Under the pieces are notes generated by a model, which searched no databases, was not told the origin of the DNA, and was given only the letters and a program-made list of their open reading frames with translations. Shown here in pieces: positions 25,340-34,912 of a stretch of DNA of 64,000 nucleotides; position 1 is the first letter of the stretch, and every line of letters starts with the position of its first letter. Origin of the DNA: Contendibacter sp031732755. Its GTDB lineage: Bacteria; Pseudomonadota; Gammaproteobacteria; Competibacterales; Competibacteraceae. Where the stretch lies: positions 23,540-87,539 of the forward strand of contig JAVMKI010000062.1 of assembly GCA_031732755.1 (NCBI GenBank), in the 5' to 3' direction. The translations under genes and the position numbers were made by a program.

Positions 25340-26440
25340 CTATCTGGACCGCGCGGTCCGCAACTGTTTGGCCAGCTCGTTGATGCGTTTGAAGTATTCT
25401 GATTCCACGATTTCGTTCACCTGCTTGGCGCAATCGGTCCTGTCGATCTCAATATGCATCTCTTGGTTTTGCTTTTTTAATTCATACTCGCGCGCATACA
25501 CCTCCTGGGCGTTCTGGATAACGGAATAGCGAATAATATCAGGGTCTTGTTCAGAGGTGATTGGAGCTAGGAAAATGGTTCCCCGGTCGTGCAGGGTGAA
25601 TTCCTCGCGCCGAAGGAAGATGCGCGCACCGTTTCCTAGCAGTAAATGAGTGCCATTGGAACTCTGATCCACAAGAATAAATTTGCCCTGGCGAAACTCG
25701 ATGGTGGCGTGGCTGCGAGATACCTGCTCTCGTGCCACCACCAGGTCATTGCCGCTGCCACGCCCGATTTTGAACACCTGATGATCAGGCACCAGCTCGA
25801 TACTCTTGCCGCGATACTCCAAAAACAGTCGCGCGAACAAAAGCTTCATCAAGGCTTCTTGGTAACTGAACACCTGGGTCTGGCTCGTGGAATCGCGCCA
25901 GATAATCTCGATGATTTCCATCTCTTCCTGCTTGCCGGGCACCCAGGACCGACCGACATTACGAGCCATTTGCTCAAGACTGGCGGGCAATAACGCCACG
26001 GTTTCCTGCGTGGTGATAATCTGATCGGTTTTGGCAAGGGCGAACATCCGGGCGGCGATATTGACCGCATCGCCGAATACCTTGTCTTCCTCCACTAACA
26101 CAGGGCCGTGATGCAAGCCGATCTTGATAGGGATATCCAACCCGATCAGTGCTGGATTATCCTTGATCGCCTGATACATTTCGCAGGCGGCACGAACCGC
26201 TTTATCCGGATCCGGAAAACAACTGATGATCTCATCGCCGACCGCCTTGACTACAACCCCCCCATAAACGTCAATCTTGGCGGTCAGTGCATTTAGCACT
26301 CGTGTCTCGATCTGAGCGCCATATTTCTCAATCAATCGATTACTGCCGCCATTCGCGAATAGCACGGTCACGGCAGCTTGTCGAGGCGACGCTGACTGAT
26401 CATTGCTTTCGGATAAAAAGCGGCCGAGATTCGGTTTCAT
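25340..26440 (-). CDS. Class III nucleotide cyclase-FHA protein with substituted metal site
   Basis: A 366-residue protein. Residues 22-190 form a class III adenylate/guanylate cyclase domain, residues about 220-300 an FHA domain (FKIGRGSGNDL, VSRSHATIEF, SSNGTHLL, all binding residues present), and the last 50 a coiled tail with KQVNEIVESEYFKRI. In the cyclase, K65 and D69 (VVKAVGDE) and N127/R131 (GDAVNIAARM) are kept. The first metal-binding aspartate reads as N30 (TVLFANGGSNR, one residue shorter than the normal FADIxGST). Catalysis is therefore uncertain. ATG 26440 has GGGGAG upstream. The gene converges with the ParA-like gene, 24 bases between stops. The tail matches that of the sensor at 1-1521. 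Confidence 0.88.
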   Translation of the reverse strand: MKPNLGRFLSESNDQSASPRQAAVTVLFANGGSNRLIEKYGAQIETRVLNALTAKIDVYGGVVVKAVGDEIISCFPDPDKAVRAACEMYQAIKDNPALIGLDIPIKIGLHHGPVLVEEDKVFGDAVNIAARMFALAKTDQIITTQETVALLPASLEQMARNVGRSWVPGKQEEMEIIEIIWRDSTSQTQVFSYQEALMKLLFARLFLEYRGKSIELVPDHQVFKIGRGSGNDLVVAREQVSRSHATIEFRQGKFILVDQSSNGTHLLLGNGARIFLRREEFTLHDRGTIFLAPITSEQDPDIIRYSVIQNAQEVYAREYELKKQNQEMHIEIDRTDCAKQVNEIVESEYFKRINELAKQLRTARSR

Positions 26441-26488
26441 CACCTGCTCCCCATACACTTTACCATCTGAAATCGGCCTCAAAGGCTA

Positions 26489-27472
26489 TTAGAAGGGTTT
26501 GACCAGAGTCAAGGTCGTGATCGACCCCTCGGAACGGTCCTTAGCGCCGAATTCGCGCCAGTGACGCAACTGGAACCCAAAACCATACTCGGGAAAGAAA
26601 TTCTGGATCTCCGGCCCCACGCCGAACACCCGGTCGTGGACGCTAGCGTCGTAATTGACATCCATCCCCTTGTCGCTGGTCACCTGCCATTGAGCAAAGC
26701 CGGAGATACCCACGGTCAGGGTACCGAAACTCTTGCCTACACCCCATTCCACGGAGACGTCGTTACCTGGCGTGATATCCACATCCTGGCGCTGGCCGTG
26801 AAACTCGTAGCGGGACAGAAAGGACGCCGACCAAGTGCGTTCCGGATCAAAAAACCAAGTGCCAGCCACGATGGGATAGTGAGTCCAGAAATTCTTACCC
26901 GGTTTTGCCGGATGCAGTTCATCCCGATCTCCAGTGGGCGCGAACAGTCCGTAGCCGACGCCGAAATCCCACTGCGGGCCGCGCCATTCCAGCACCAGTG
27001 GCTCCAGGTTGATATCGCCCAGCGCGAAGTTGGAATCGTCGACGTTGAAGTTGTCGATTCGGACGCTGCGGTAAACCAGGGGGACAGCCACGTTCCAACT
27101 GAACTCGGCACCCAGAAATTTGAGCTGGGTGACATGGATGAACCGATGGACGTTGGCAAAGGCTTTGGCCGTGAAATCCAGCGAACTGCCGTCCGGCGCC
27201 AATAACGTATGTCCGGCGCTATCTTTCAATTGGTCGGTTTCATAGAACAAATTGTACATCAAATAATAAAAACCCGGCCCCGGCACACTGCCCGCCAGGA
27301 TGCCGGAAGTGCCGTTGGGATAATGATTGGTCTCCTGCGCCGTGGCTGATAGCCCGCAAGTCGCCAGGAGCGAGGCGACGATGCGTAACCCGGTTTGGCG
27401 TTCCGATAAGCGATGCCACAGTGCCTCCTTGACCATTCTGTAGGCGGAGTAAAAAATAACTCTTTGATCCAT
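26489..27472 (-). CDS. SphA/MetA-pathway-type outer-membrane protein
   Basis: A 327-residue exported protein of the PF13557 type (putative MetA-pathway of phenol degradation). After a long N-terminus with the hydrophobic LRIVASLLATCGLSATAQ signal, mature sequence begins NHYPNGTSGILAGSVPGPGFYY, the family opening. Repeated amphipathic strands follow (FSWNVAVPLVYRSVR, WDFGVGYGLFAPTGDRDEL, GKSFGTLTVGISGFAQW), and it ends in LVKPF with a terminal phenylalanine. It probably forms an outer-membrane barrel for hydrophobic compounds. ATG 27472 has AGGGGA seven bases upstream and was preferred over ATG 27436. It stands alone, 48 bases upstream of the cyclase-FHA gene on the same strand. The substrate is unknown. 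Confidence 0.8.
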   Translation of the reverse strand: MDQRVIFYSAYRMVKEALWHRLSERQTGLRIVASLLATCGLSATAQETNHYPNGTSGILAGSVPGPGFYYLMYNLFYETDQLKDSAGHTLLAPDGSSLDFTAKAFANVHRFIHVTQLKFLGAEFSWNVAVPLVYRSVRIDNFNVDDSNFALGDINLEPLVLEWRGPQWDFGVGYGLFAPTGDRDELHPAKPGKNFWTHYPIVAGTWFFDPERTWSASFLSRYEFHGQRQDVDITPGNDVSVEWGVGKSFGTLTVGISGFAQWQVTSDKGMDVNYDASVHDRVFGVGPEIQNFFPEYGFGFQLRHWREFGAKDRSEGSITTLTLVKPF

Positions 27473-27647
27473 AAATGTATCCCCTAAATTTTACTGAGTC
27501 TCGGCACTGGGGATCCCAGACTTGGCATTCGCATCCTGGCCTTTATCCAGGTAGGTAATACTTAAAATGTATAGCCCAAAAAACTGACTAAAACAATAGG
27601 TCATTATGTGGGCAGCCGCACATCATGGAGATGTCGCAGTGGGCGTG

Positions 27648-30600
27648 CTAAATCGGCCGGATGTGAGTGGGCGCCAGCCAATCGGTGGCGAAAGCTTCCG
27701 CCGGTAGGGGTTGACTGAACAGATAGCCTTGGGCTAGGTCGCAACCCTGCTCCAGTAGGATGCGGCGCTGATCTTCGGTTTCCACTCCTTCGGCGATCAC
27801 CGCCAGTTCCAGGTGATGGCCAAGGGCGACGATGGTGGCGGCGATGACGCGGTCGTCGGGATCGGTCACCAGGTCGCGCACGAACCCCTGGTCGATCTTC
27901 AGCGCGGTTAGTGGTAAATGTTTGAGGTAGCTCAGGTTAGAGTAACCGGTACCAAAATCGTCCAGCGCCAGACCCATTCCCAGCCGCTCCAGACGCCGCA
28001 GGGTCTCGACCGTGTCCGCGCTGGCGTCGAGCAGGGTGGATTCGGTCAGTTCCAGTTCCAGCGCCTGGGCCGGCAAACCGTAGGCCTCCAGTAGCCCATG
28101 CAGGTGGTCGGCCAAGCCGGGCTGGCGGAAGTGGCGGGCGGCCAGGTTGATCGCCACGGTCAGCGGTGATTTACCCTGGCGTCGCCAGGTCGACAATTGT
28201 CGGCAGACTTCGACCAGCATCCAATCACCGAGCGCCACGATCAGATCACTGGCCTCGGCCACCGGCACGAATTGCCCCGGCGGGATGAGACCTCGCTCGG
28301 GGTGTTGCCAGCGCACCAAGGCTTCGGCGCCGATGAGAACCCCGTCGGTCAATCGCACCTTGGGCTGGTAATAGGCGCGCAATTGCCCAGCCACGAGGGC
28401 TTGGCGCAGCTCGGCTTCCAGCACCATTCGCGCCAGGGTGGCGGCATTCATCGCCCGGTCGTAGAACGTCCGGGTGTTACGCCCCGCGTGCTTGGCGCGG
28501 TACAGGGCGGCGTCGGCATTCTTGAGCAACTCGGCGAAATCGACGCCGTCATGTGGGTAGAGCGCAACGCCAACCGAGGCGGTCACGTTCAGAGCGTGGT
28601 CGGCCACGATGAACGGCTGGCGAAAGGCTGCCAGTATTTTGTCCGCCACCCGCAGCGCGCCCTCCTGGTTCGCCTCCGACAACAGCAGCACGAATTCGTC
28701 ACCGCCCAGTCGGCATACCGTGTCCTCCGCCCGCACCAGCCCCTGAAGCCGGGCCGCCACCTGCGCCAGCAGGACATCGCCCGCGCCATGGCCGAGCGCG
28801 TCGTTGACTTCCTTGAACCGATCCAAGTCGAGAAACAGCACCGCCAGGCCGGTGTGGTGCCGGGCCGCCAGGGCCAGCGCCAGTTTCGCCCGTTGAGTCA
28901 ACAGCGTCCGGTTGGGTAGCTCGGTCAGGGCGTCGTAGTAAGCCAGCCGTTCGATGCGCTGCTCGGCGGCTTTCTGCGCGGTGATGTCGGTGGCGACACC
29001 GATGTGGTGGATGGTTCGCCCGGTCGCATCGCGCACCGCGCACAAATTGGCCAACATGGCGCGGCGTTCGCCATCCTGGCGCTGGGCCCAGAACTCGCCT
29101 TGCCACACGCCCTCGTCCGCGACAATTTGCTCCAGGGTTTCGAAGTAGGTCTCCGGTTGGTGTTCAGCCCAGAGCAGGCGCGGACTTCGTCCTTGCACCG
29201 CGGTTTCGGCGTAGCCGGTGAGCGTGGTGAAAGCCGGGTTGACGGCCAGAATTCTCCCTTTGGCGTCGGCCACGAAGATGGCTTCCTGTGCCGCCTCGAA
29301 GACCGCCGCCGCCAGCCGCTGGCGCGCTTCCGCGTGCCAGCGGTCGGTGATGTCGCGAAAATTGATGACCAGCGCCCCCACGCTCGGCTCAGCGAGCAGG
29401 TTGCTGATGGTGCTTTCCAGCCAGCGCCAGGAACCGTCCTTGTGCCGAAAGCGATACTGGGTCGAAACCACGTGCCCTGGCTGACCCAGGAGGTCGTTCA
29501 ACAGGGACAGCAGGGATGGCCGGTCTTCGGGATGCGTCAACTGGTTGTGATCGAGGGCCGTGGCTTCCTCGGGGGTGTAGCCCAGGAGGCGTTCGACGGC
29601 GGGGCTGGCGTAGCGGATGGTTTCGTTGAACAGCGCGATGCCATCGGGGGCGTGCTCGATCATTGCGCGGAACCGTCGTTCGCTGGCGCTCAGGGCCGTT
29701 TCCGCCCGATGACGGTCGGTGACATCGCGGCCCACCACCACCAGATTGTGCCGGCGACCCTGGTCGTCGAATCGCGGAATCTTGATCACGTCGAAAATGT
29801 GTTCGGTCCCATCCGGCTGGAGGATGCGTTCGTCGCTCCGACTGGGTTCACCCTGCCGCCAGGCGAATTCGTCCGTTTCCTCGCACCGTTGGAGTGCCTC
29901 GCAGCGCGCTGGATTGTGCTCAGCCAGTTCCCTGTTCGTCTTGCCCCGATAAGCGACGCCTTCCAGACGAAACAACTGGACAGCGAACGCATTGGCTTCC
30001 AGCCAGTGTCCAGCACCGTCCTTGAAACACACGACATCGGGCATGACGTCGATCAAGGTGCGCAGTTGCGCCGCGCGCGCTTCGAGCTCCGCAGCCACCA
30101 GCTTGCGCTCGGTGACATCCTGCATGGCGCCCAGCATGCGGATCGCTATTCCGCGTTCGTCTAGCAGAAATGCGCCGTGATCCGCGATCCAGCCATACGC
30201 GCCGTCGCCGCGCGCAAAACGATACTCAACCTCGTAAGGGGTGCCGGCAGCCATGGCCTGGCGCAACCGGTCGAGGGCATCCGGTCGGTCCTCTGGGTGA
30301 ATGCGTTCCGCCCAGGCGTCGATATCGACGGCGGCGAACGTTTCGTCGTCCTGACCGGTGAGGGCGGCAATGGCGCCAGCCCACTGGATCCGCCCGGTTG
30401 GGCAGTCGTAGTCGTAGATCATCTGACCGGTCATGAGGGCGACGATCCGGTACCGTTCCTCGCTGGCGCGCAGCTCGGCGGTGCGCGCCGCCACCAGCCG
30501 ATCCGCCCGCTGCCGCTGAGAAACCAGCGCGAACAGATACAGGGCCGTCAGCAGGGTCAGCAACCCGCCGATGGCTGGAACCCAGCGGTAGGTGAGGTCA

Positions 30601-32456
30601 TGGTGGCGGGCCATGAACGCCGCGCTCGGCGCGACTTCGATGCGCCAGGCGCGATCCGCCAGATCAAAATCCCGCTGGAAATGCCACTCCACCGCCGCCG
30701 TGGCCACCTGGAAATCGGCCGGGGAAGGATGATCGTACAACCAGCGTTGCTCGTGGTCGGCGGTCAGATCCAACAGACGGAACGTCAACTGCCCCGGTTC
30801 GCTTGCGTAAAGCGCGTCACTCACCACGTCGCCGACCCGGATCGCCCCCAGCACGAAGCCGCGCAACCGCGCTCGGTACTCCTCCACCGCCGATTTCGTT
30901 ACCGGGCCATCGTAGACCGGAGCGAACACCAGGACGGAGAAGCGCTGACTGGAGGCCGGTTCCTGCACCAGGATGTAACGACCAGTGGCGGTCAGTTGGC
31001 CGTGGTCACAGGCTTGCGTCAGCGCCGCACCCCGCGCGGGGTGCGCTGGACCAGGGGAGAAGCCCGAGGCGACGGCGTTGCCAGCGCGGGGTTCCAAGTA
31101 GTAGACCGGGAAATATTCAGCGCGGTCGGCGGCGGGCACCAGCCGGCCTTCGGCGTCTTGTTCGGTGAACTGGAAGCCTTCCAACCCGTCCTGACGCGCT
31201 GCCGCCTCGTAGGCGGATCGCTGGTCGCGCGGCACGCGCGGCAGCCACTCCAGTGCCTGGAGAGGATGTTGTTCCAGGACGGGGGTCGTGAAGTCGTGAA
31301 ATTGCCGCCGACTAACGGTTTTGGCGCCTTCGAGAAAATATCGGATGACATCAATGTCCTCCAGGCTGTGCTGGATTGCCGTGACGATGCGCTCGGACTG
31401 TTCCGCGGCGGCGCCCTGGAAATCACGAGCCAAGTTGTATCGGCTACGCTGGCGCCATTCCGTGAACAGACCATAGGTCAAGGTCAGACCGATCAGGATC
31501 ACCAGGGCGGCGGTGCTCAAGGCGGCTCCGCTGTGTTCCGTGGCGGCGATGCGTTCGGATCGGGTTCGAAGGTACGCCCCACCGAGCAGCAGCGCCAGGG
31601 CTGTCAGTCCCAGCGTTCCCACCAAGGTTTGGCCGGTGCGGCGCGCCGTGGTGGAAATGTCCCGCCGAACGGATGTTCGGAGCAGCACGGTCGGTTGCCC
31701 GGTCCAATCCGGGAGCAGCGCATACACCAATAACGCTCCCGCTGGTCCTGCGCGCAGCCCGGGTTCATTCGCGCGCAGGGTGGTCAGATAGTCGCGTTCC
31801 GCGGGCGCCAGGCGGGAATCCGTCGTTGGCCATAGATCGAATGTCACCTGGGTTTGCTTCACCAACGTCCGCAGCAATGTCTTGTCCAGGAACCGGCCAA
31901 GGATCAGCAAACCACGCGCCGGCCCCGTACCCGGCGTGGTCAGGATGGGACGAACCGCCAGCAGCAGCACGCCGTACTCGGTCAACAGCAATCCGGTGCG
32001 CGCTTGCTCCTGTTCCAGCATGGGCCGAAGCGCGGCCCAGATCGCCGGTGATTCGCCCGCGAACGCAGCCGGCAGCACGGTCCCGCCCAAGTCGGAATCG
32101 TAGCCGCCGCTGTACAGCGCTTGCCCGTCACGGTTGAGGATGAGACACAGATTCAGGCTGGAGTTTTTTTCCAGCGAGCGCCAATCGCCCAGGTTGGATT
32201 GGATGAAGGCCGGATCACGGCTGTCGGCGAAAGCATGGGCATCGTCCCAGGCGGCCCAATAGCCCAACACGTTGTCCAGTTGCCGCAACTCGCTCTGGAT
32301 GGCCGCCCGCGCCCGTTCGTTGTCCTCCAGGGCTTGGGTCCGCTCCAAGGTCACAAAGGCGGGCTGGACAATTCCATGATCCACGCCCCAGATGACCAAC
32401 AACACAACGGCAAAACCGGCGCAGACGGTTCGGAGTGCGCGAAAGCAAGTGCTCAT
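27648..32456 (-). CDS. Large GGDEF/EAL cyclic-di-GMP protein with CHASE4, CHASE and four PAS domains
   Basis: A 1602-residue membrane protein. TM1 (about 9-30) is followed by a CHASE4-like region (to about 270), two membrane segments with a short loop (about 275-335), a CHASE domain (about 350-640), another TM, four PAS/PAC units (starting near 670, 800, 930 and 1050), a GGDEF domain (about 1180-1335) and an EAL domain (about 1350-1595). The cyclase motif RLGGDEF is intact, with an RxxD inhibitory site five residues before it (RAED). The EAL part keeps EALVRW, ELTESTLLD, DDFGTGYSNL and AEGVETEDQ, so both activities are possible. It is a single gene, 164 bases downstream of the recombinase gene. 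The dual extracytoplasmic sensors are unusual. Confidence 0.93.
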   Translation of the reverse strand: MSTCFRALRTVCAGFAVVLLVIWGVDHGIVQPAFVTLERTQALEDNERARAAIQSELRQLDNVLGYWAAWDDAHAFADSRDPAFIQSNLGDWRSLEKNSSLNLCLILNRDGQALYSGGYDSDLGGTVLPAAFAGESPAIWAALRPMLEQEQARTGLLLTEYGVLLLAVRPILTTPGTGPARGLLILGRFLDKTLLRTLVKQTQVTFDLWPTTDSRLAPAERDYLTTLRANEPGLRAGPAGALLVYALLPDWTGQPTVLLRTSVRRDISTTARRTGQTLVGTLGLTALALLLGGAYLRTRSERIAATEHSGAALSTAALVILIGLTLTYGLFTEWRQRSRYNLARDFQGAAAEQSERIVTAIQHSLEDIDVIRYFLEGAKTVSRRQFHDFTTPVLEQHPLQALEWLPRVPRDQRSAYEAAARQDGLEGFQFTEQDAEGRLVPAADRAEYFPVYYLEPRAGNAVASGFSPGPAHPARGAALTQACDHGQLTATGRYILVQEPASSQRFSVLVFAPVYDGPVTKSAVEEYRARLRGFVLGAIRVGDVVSDALYASEPGQLTFRLLDLTADHEQRWLYDHPSPADFQVATAAVEWHFQRDFDLADRAWRIEVAPSAAFMARHHDLTYRWVPAIGGLLTLLTALYLFALVSQRQRADRLVAARTAELRASEERYRIVALMTGQMIYDYDCPTGRIQWAGAIAALTGQDDETFAAVDIDAWAERIHPEDRPDALDRLRQAMAAGTPYEVEYRFARGDGAYGWIADHGAFLLDERGIAIRMLGAMQDVTERKLVAAELEARAAQLRTLIDVMPDVVCFKDGAGHWLEANAFAVQLFRLEGVAYRGKTNRELAEHNPARCEALQRCEETDEFAWRQGEPSRSDERILQPDGTEHIFDVIKIPRFDDQGRRHNLVVVGRDVTDRHRAETALSASERRFRAMIEHAPDGIALFNETIRYASPAVERLLGYTPEEATALDHNQLTHPEDRPSLLSLLNDLLGQPGHVVSTQYRFRHKDGSWRWLESTISNLLAEPSVGALVINFRDITDRWHAEARQRLAAAVFEAAQEAIFVADAKGRILAVNPAFTTLTGYAETAVQGRSPRLLWAEHQPETYFETLEQIVADEGVWQGEFWAQRQDGERRAMLANLCAVRDATGRTIHHIGVATDITAQKAAEQRIERLAYYDALTELPNRTLLTQRAKLALALAARHHTGLAVLFLDLDRFKEVNDALGHGAGDVLLAQVAARLQGLVRAEDTVCRLGGDEFVLLLSEANQEGALRVADKILAAFRQPFIVADHALNVTASVGVALYPHDGVDFAELLKNADAALYRAKHAGRNTRTFYDRAMNAATLARMVLEAELRQALVAGQLRAYYQPKVRLTDGVLIGAEALVRWQHPERGLIPPGQFVPVAEASDLIVALGDWMLVEVCRQLSTWRRQGKSPLTVAINLAARHFRQPGLADHLHGLLEAYGLPAQALELELTESTLLDASADTVETLRRLERLGMGLALDDFGTGYSNLSYLKHLPLTALKIDQGFVRDLVTDPDDRVIAATIVALGHHLELAVIAEGVETEDQRRILLEQGCDLAQGYLFSQPLPAEAFATDWLAPTHIRPI

Positions 32457-32620
32457 GACGGAAATCCCTAGAATTCGCTCACCGCCGCCATGCGGTTCTA
32501 GTCTACATGGGTGTGGGCCAACGTCGTGGCCAGGTTCACATGACCGGGCAGTGCGCGAATATCCACCAGTTAGTTTTTATGTCGATTCTGAAGTCCAGCC
32601 GTCAAAGCAGTGGAGACCCT

Positions 32621-33607
32621 TCAATACTCGACCCGGAAGGTCGGGCTGTCTTCCGGGCGGTGGTTTCGTTTGTCGTATAGTTGGGTGGTGGCTACGTTGG
32701 CGTGCCCCAGCCACGCCTGCACCTTGGCGATGTCGGCGCCGTGCAGCAGGGCGTTGGTCGCCGCCGTGGCCCGCAACGAGTGGACGCAGAAGCCGCGCAC
32801 GGTGTCGTTGATGCCGACCTGCTGGCCGTAGCGCCGCACGATATCTTGATAGATTGAGGTCGGATTCAGCGGCTTGGCGAGCGTGCCGGTGGTGTTGTTC
32901 TTCACTGGCCGGAAGAGTGGTCCCGCCAGGTCATCACCATGGCCAGCGGCGTTCAGATAAACCTGGATCAGCCGCGCCGCTTTGGCGGCGGCCGGAATGA
33001 ACCGGATTTTGCCACCCTTGCCTTCGACGCGGAACTGCAAGACTCCTTCCCGTTGCTGGAGGTCGCGCACTCGCAGCGTGCATAATTCCTCCCGGCGCAG
33101 ACCGTGATAGAGCAGCGTGGCCAGGATCGCCCGGTCCCGTTGACCCTTGAGAGTGTCCTCGGGCGGTGCGTTCAGCAGGGCTCGCGCTTGAGCGTCGCCC
33201 AGAGCCGGGGTCAACCCCTCATGATGATGCGCCTTGGGGCGTTTGACTCCGTCCGCCGGATTGTGGGCGACCGCGTGGCGCTCGCACAAGTAATCGAACA
33301 ATGAGGACAGCGCGGCGAGCTTGCGGCGGATGGTGGACGGCGCCAAATGACGCGCTTCCAGGTCTTGGCGCCAGGTGATCAGATGGGCGCGGGTGACGGT
33401 GCGAAAATCCTCCAGCCTGGTGATCCCGACGAAGGCGGTGAAGTCGCGCACGTCTTGCTGATAAGCGCGCCGGGTGCGGGGGTTGGGCAGGTTGGCAAAC
33501 CATTCCAGTTCGGGCTGTACTTCGGCCAGCCCCTGGAATTCAGCGGCGGTCAGAGTACGGATAGGCCATGTGGGAACGAGGGAATTTAGGTTGGCGGGAC
33601 ACATCAT
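32621..33607 (-). CDS. Tyrosine recombinase (XerC/XerD-like phage-type integrase)
   Basis: A 328-residue site-specific recombinase. Residues about 25-120 form the SAM-like DNA-binding domain, and the catalytic domain follows. Catalytic residues are all visible: Arg in YHGLRREELCTLRV, Lys in VEGKGGKIRFIP, His-Arg in HSLRATAATNALL, His in LGHANVATTQLY, with the nucleophilic Tyr in TTQLYDKR. This is not the host XerC/XerD context, since no dapF, dsbC or other usual neighbours occur. It is solitary, without cassettes, a cargo gene pattern or tRNA next to it. It may be a remnant of an integrated element or a dedicated inversion/excision enzyme. No paired attachment sites were found by eye. Confidence 0.9.
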   Translation of the reverse strand: MMCPANLNSLVPTWPIRTLTAAEFQGLAEVQPELEWFANLPNPRTRRAYQQDVRDFTAFVGITRLEDFRTVTRAHLITWRQDLEARHLAPSTIRRKLAALSSLFDYLCERHAVAHNPADGVKRPKAHHHEGLTPALGDAQARALLNAPPEDTLKGQRDRAILATLLYHGLRREELCTLRVRDLQQREGVLQFRVEGKGGKIRFIPAAAKAARLIQVYLNAAGHGDDLAGPLFRPVKNNTTGTLAKPLNPTSIYQDIVRRYGQQVGINDTVRGFCVHSLRATAATNALLHGADIAKVQAWLGHANVATTQLYDKRNHRPEDSPTFRVEY

Positions 33608-33703
33608 GCCACTTTATCACAACAGGCAAGTGAGCCCAAGATAAGGTTTTCGGGGGTTCGGCTGTTTGACGAGAAAGGACCGCCCCGTCCCGAACTGGTT
33701 GCC

Positions 33704-34909
33704 TTACCGCTCGGCGCGAATCCGCACGGTGGCACCCTCCCGCAAAGCGTCGTCGGGATGGGTGACGACCTTGTCGCCCTCCGTCAGGCCGGAGCGGATT
33801 TCCACGGCCAGCCCCCCACGCTGGCCGATTTCCACCGCGCGGCGGCGGGCCTGGCCGTTCTCGATCACGAACACGGCCCACCCCTCGCCCTGGCGGAACA
33901 ACGCGCTGGCGGGAATTTGCAGAACCTGCTCGCCCTGCCAGACGATGAAGCTCGCCTCTACCCGATAGCCGTCCCCCAGCCGCGACCATGCCTCGGCGGG
34001 CGAGCGCAAATCGGCGACGACCCACACTCGCTGCTCCTCCACGCCCAGCGCCGACAGCTTGGTGAAACCCACCGGCTCCACGGTTCGGGTGATCCCTTCC
34101 AGCGGTTGCTCGCCGCCCCAGCGCTCTAAAACCACTGGCGTGCCCGGCCGGATGCGCACCGCGTCGGCGGACAGCACGTCCACCGCGATTTCCAGGGCGC
34201 GGGGATCGCCGACCTCCAGCAACGCCGCGCCCGGCTCGACGATGCCTTCGCTTTGGCGCGGGCGGCCGAGCACTTGACCGTCCACCGGCGCGCGAACGAT
34301 CACGGTTTCCCGCGCCGCGCCGCCCGGTTGCGCCGCCGAGTAGCGCAACGCGGTTTTGGCCGCCTCCACCTCGTGTTGCGCCACCTCCACGGCGAATTGG
34401 GCGGATCGCAGTTGGGCCTGGGTCTGGCGGGCGCGGGATTCGGCGCGGTCGCGGTCGGACTGAGTCACCACGCATTGCCGCTGGCACAGCGCGGTCAGGC
34501 GCTCGAAGTCCAGCTTGGCGTAATCGGCCTCCGCCCGCGCGGCGGTCACGGTTTGCTGGGCGGCTTGCAGGGAGGCTTCGCTGGCGGCTACCCGCGCCTC
34601 GGCCTGGGCGCGGCGACGCGGATCGAGCACTTCCGAGGGCAAGGGATCAATCGATACCAGCGGTTGACCTTTTCGGACGCCGTCGCCGATGTTCCAATCG
34701 ATGCGGTGCAGGTAGCCGGCCACCGGCGCCGACAGGACATAGCGGTCGATGAGCCGGGTTTTGCCTTCCGCGTCGATGGTCACGCGCAGTGGCTGGCGGG
34801 CGACGGTTGCCGCTTCCACCCATAACGGTTTGGGCCAAAAACCGTAGCCCAGCGCGGCCACGATTGCCACCGTCAGCAAAATCAATCCAAGGCGTCGGTG
34901 CGTGGTCAT
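33704..34909 (-). CDS. HlyD/MacA-type periplasmic adaptor of ABC exporter
   Basis: A 401-residue membrane-fusion protein: a single N-terminal TM (LGLILLTVAIVAALGYGFW), a lipoyl-like half (VLSAPVAGYLHRIDWNIGDGVRKG), a long alpha-helical hairpin (about residues 95-200, rich in A, Q, E and R), the second lipoyl half (VIVRAPVDGQVL) and beta-barrel and membrane-proximal domains. It bridges an inner-membrane exporter to an outer-membrane channel. It is the third gene of a tight minus-strand operon (ATPase, permease, adaptor); its ATG is 3 bases after the permease stop. No TolC homologue is nearby, so a distant channel is needed. The substrate is not evident. Confidence 0.92.
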   Translation of the reverse strand: MTTHRRLGLILLTVAIVAALGYGFWPKPLWVEAATVARQPLRVTIDAEGKTRLIDRYVLSAPVAGYLHRIDWNIGDGVRKGQPLVSIDPLPSEVLDPRRRAQAEARVAASEASLQAAQQTVTAARAEADYAKLDFERLTALCQRQCVVTQSDRDRAESRARQTQAQLRSAQFAVEVAQHEVEAAKTALRYSAAQPGGAARETVIVRAPVDGQVLGRPRQSEGIVEPGAALLEVGDPRALEIAVDVLSADAVRIRPGTPVVLERWGGEQPLEGITRTVEPVGFTKLSALGVEEQRVWVVADLRSPAEAWSRLGDGYRVEASFIVWQGEQVLQIPASALFRQGEGWAVFVIENGQARRRAVEIGQRGGLAVEIRSGLTEGDKVVTHPDDALREGATVRIRAER

Positions 34910-34912
34910 GGT

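Noticed and set aside
25346..25359. Palindrome GGACCGCGCGGTCC near the convergent ParA/cyclase ends
   Set aside because: It lies inside the cyclase coding end, lacks a T-run, and GC palindromes of this size are expected in such DNA.
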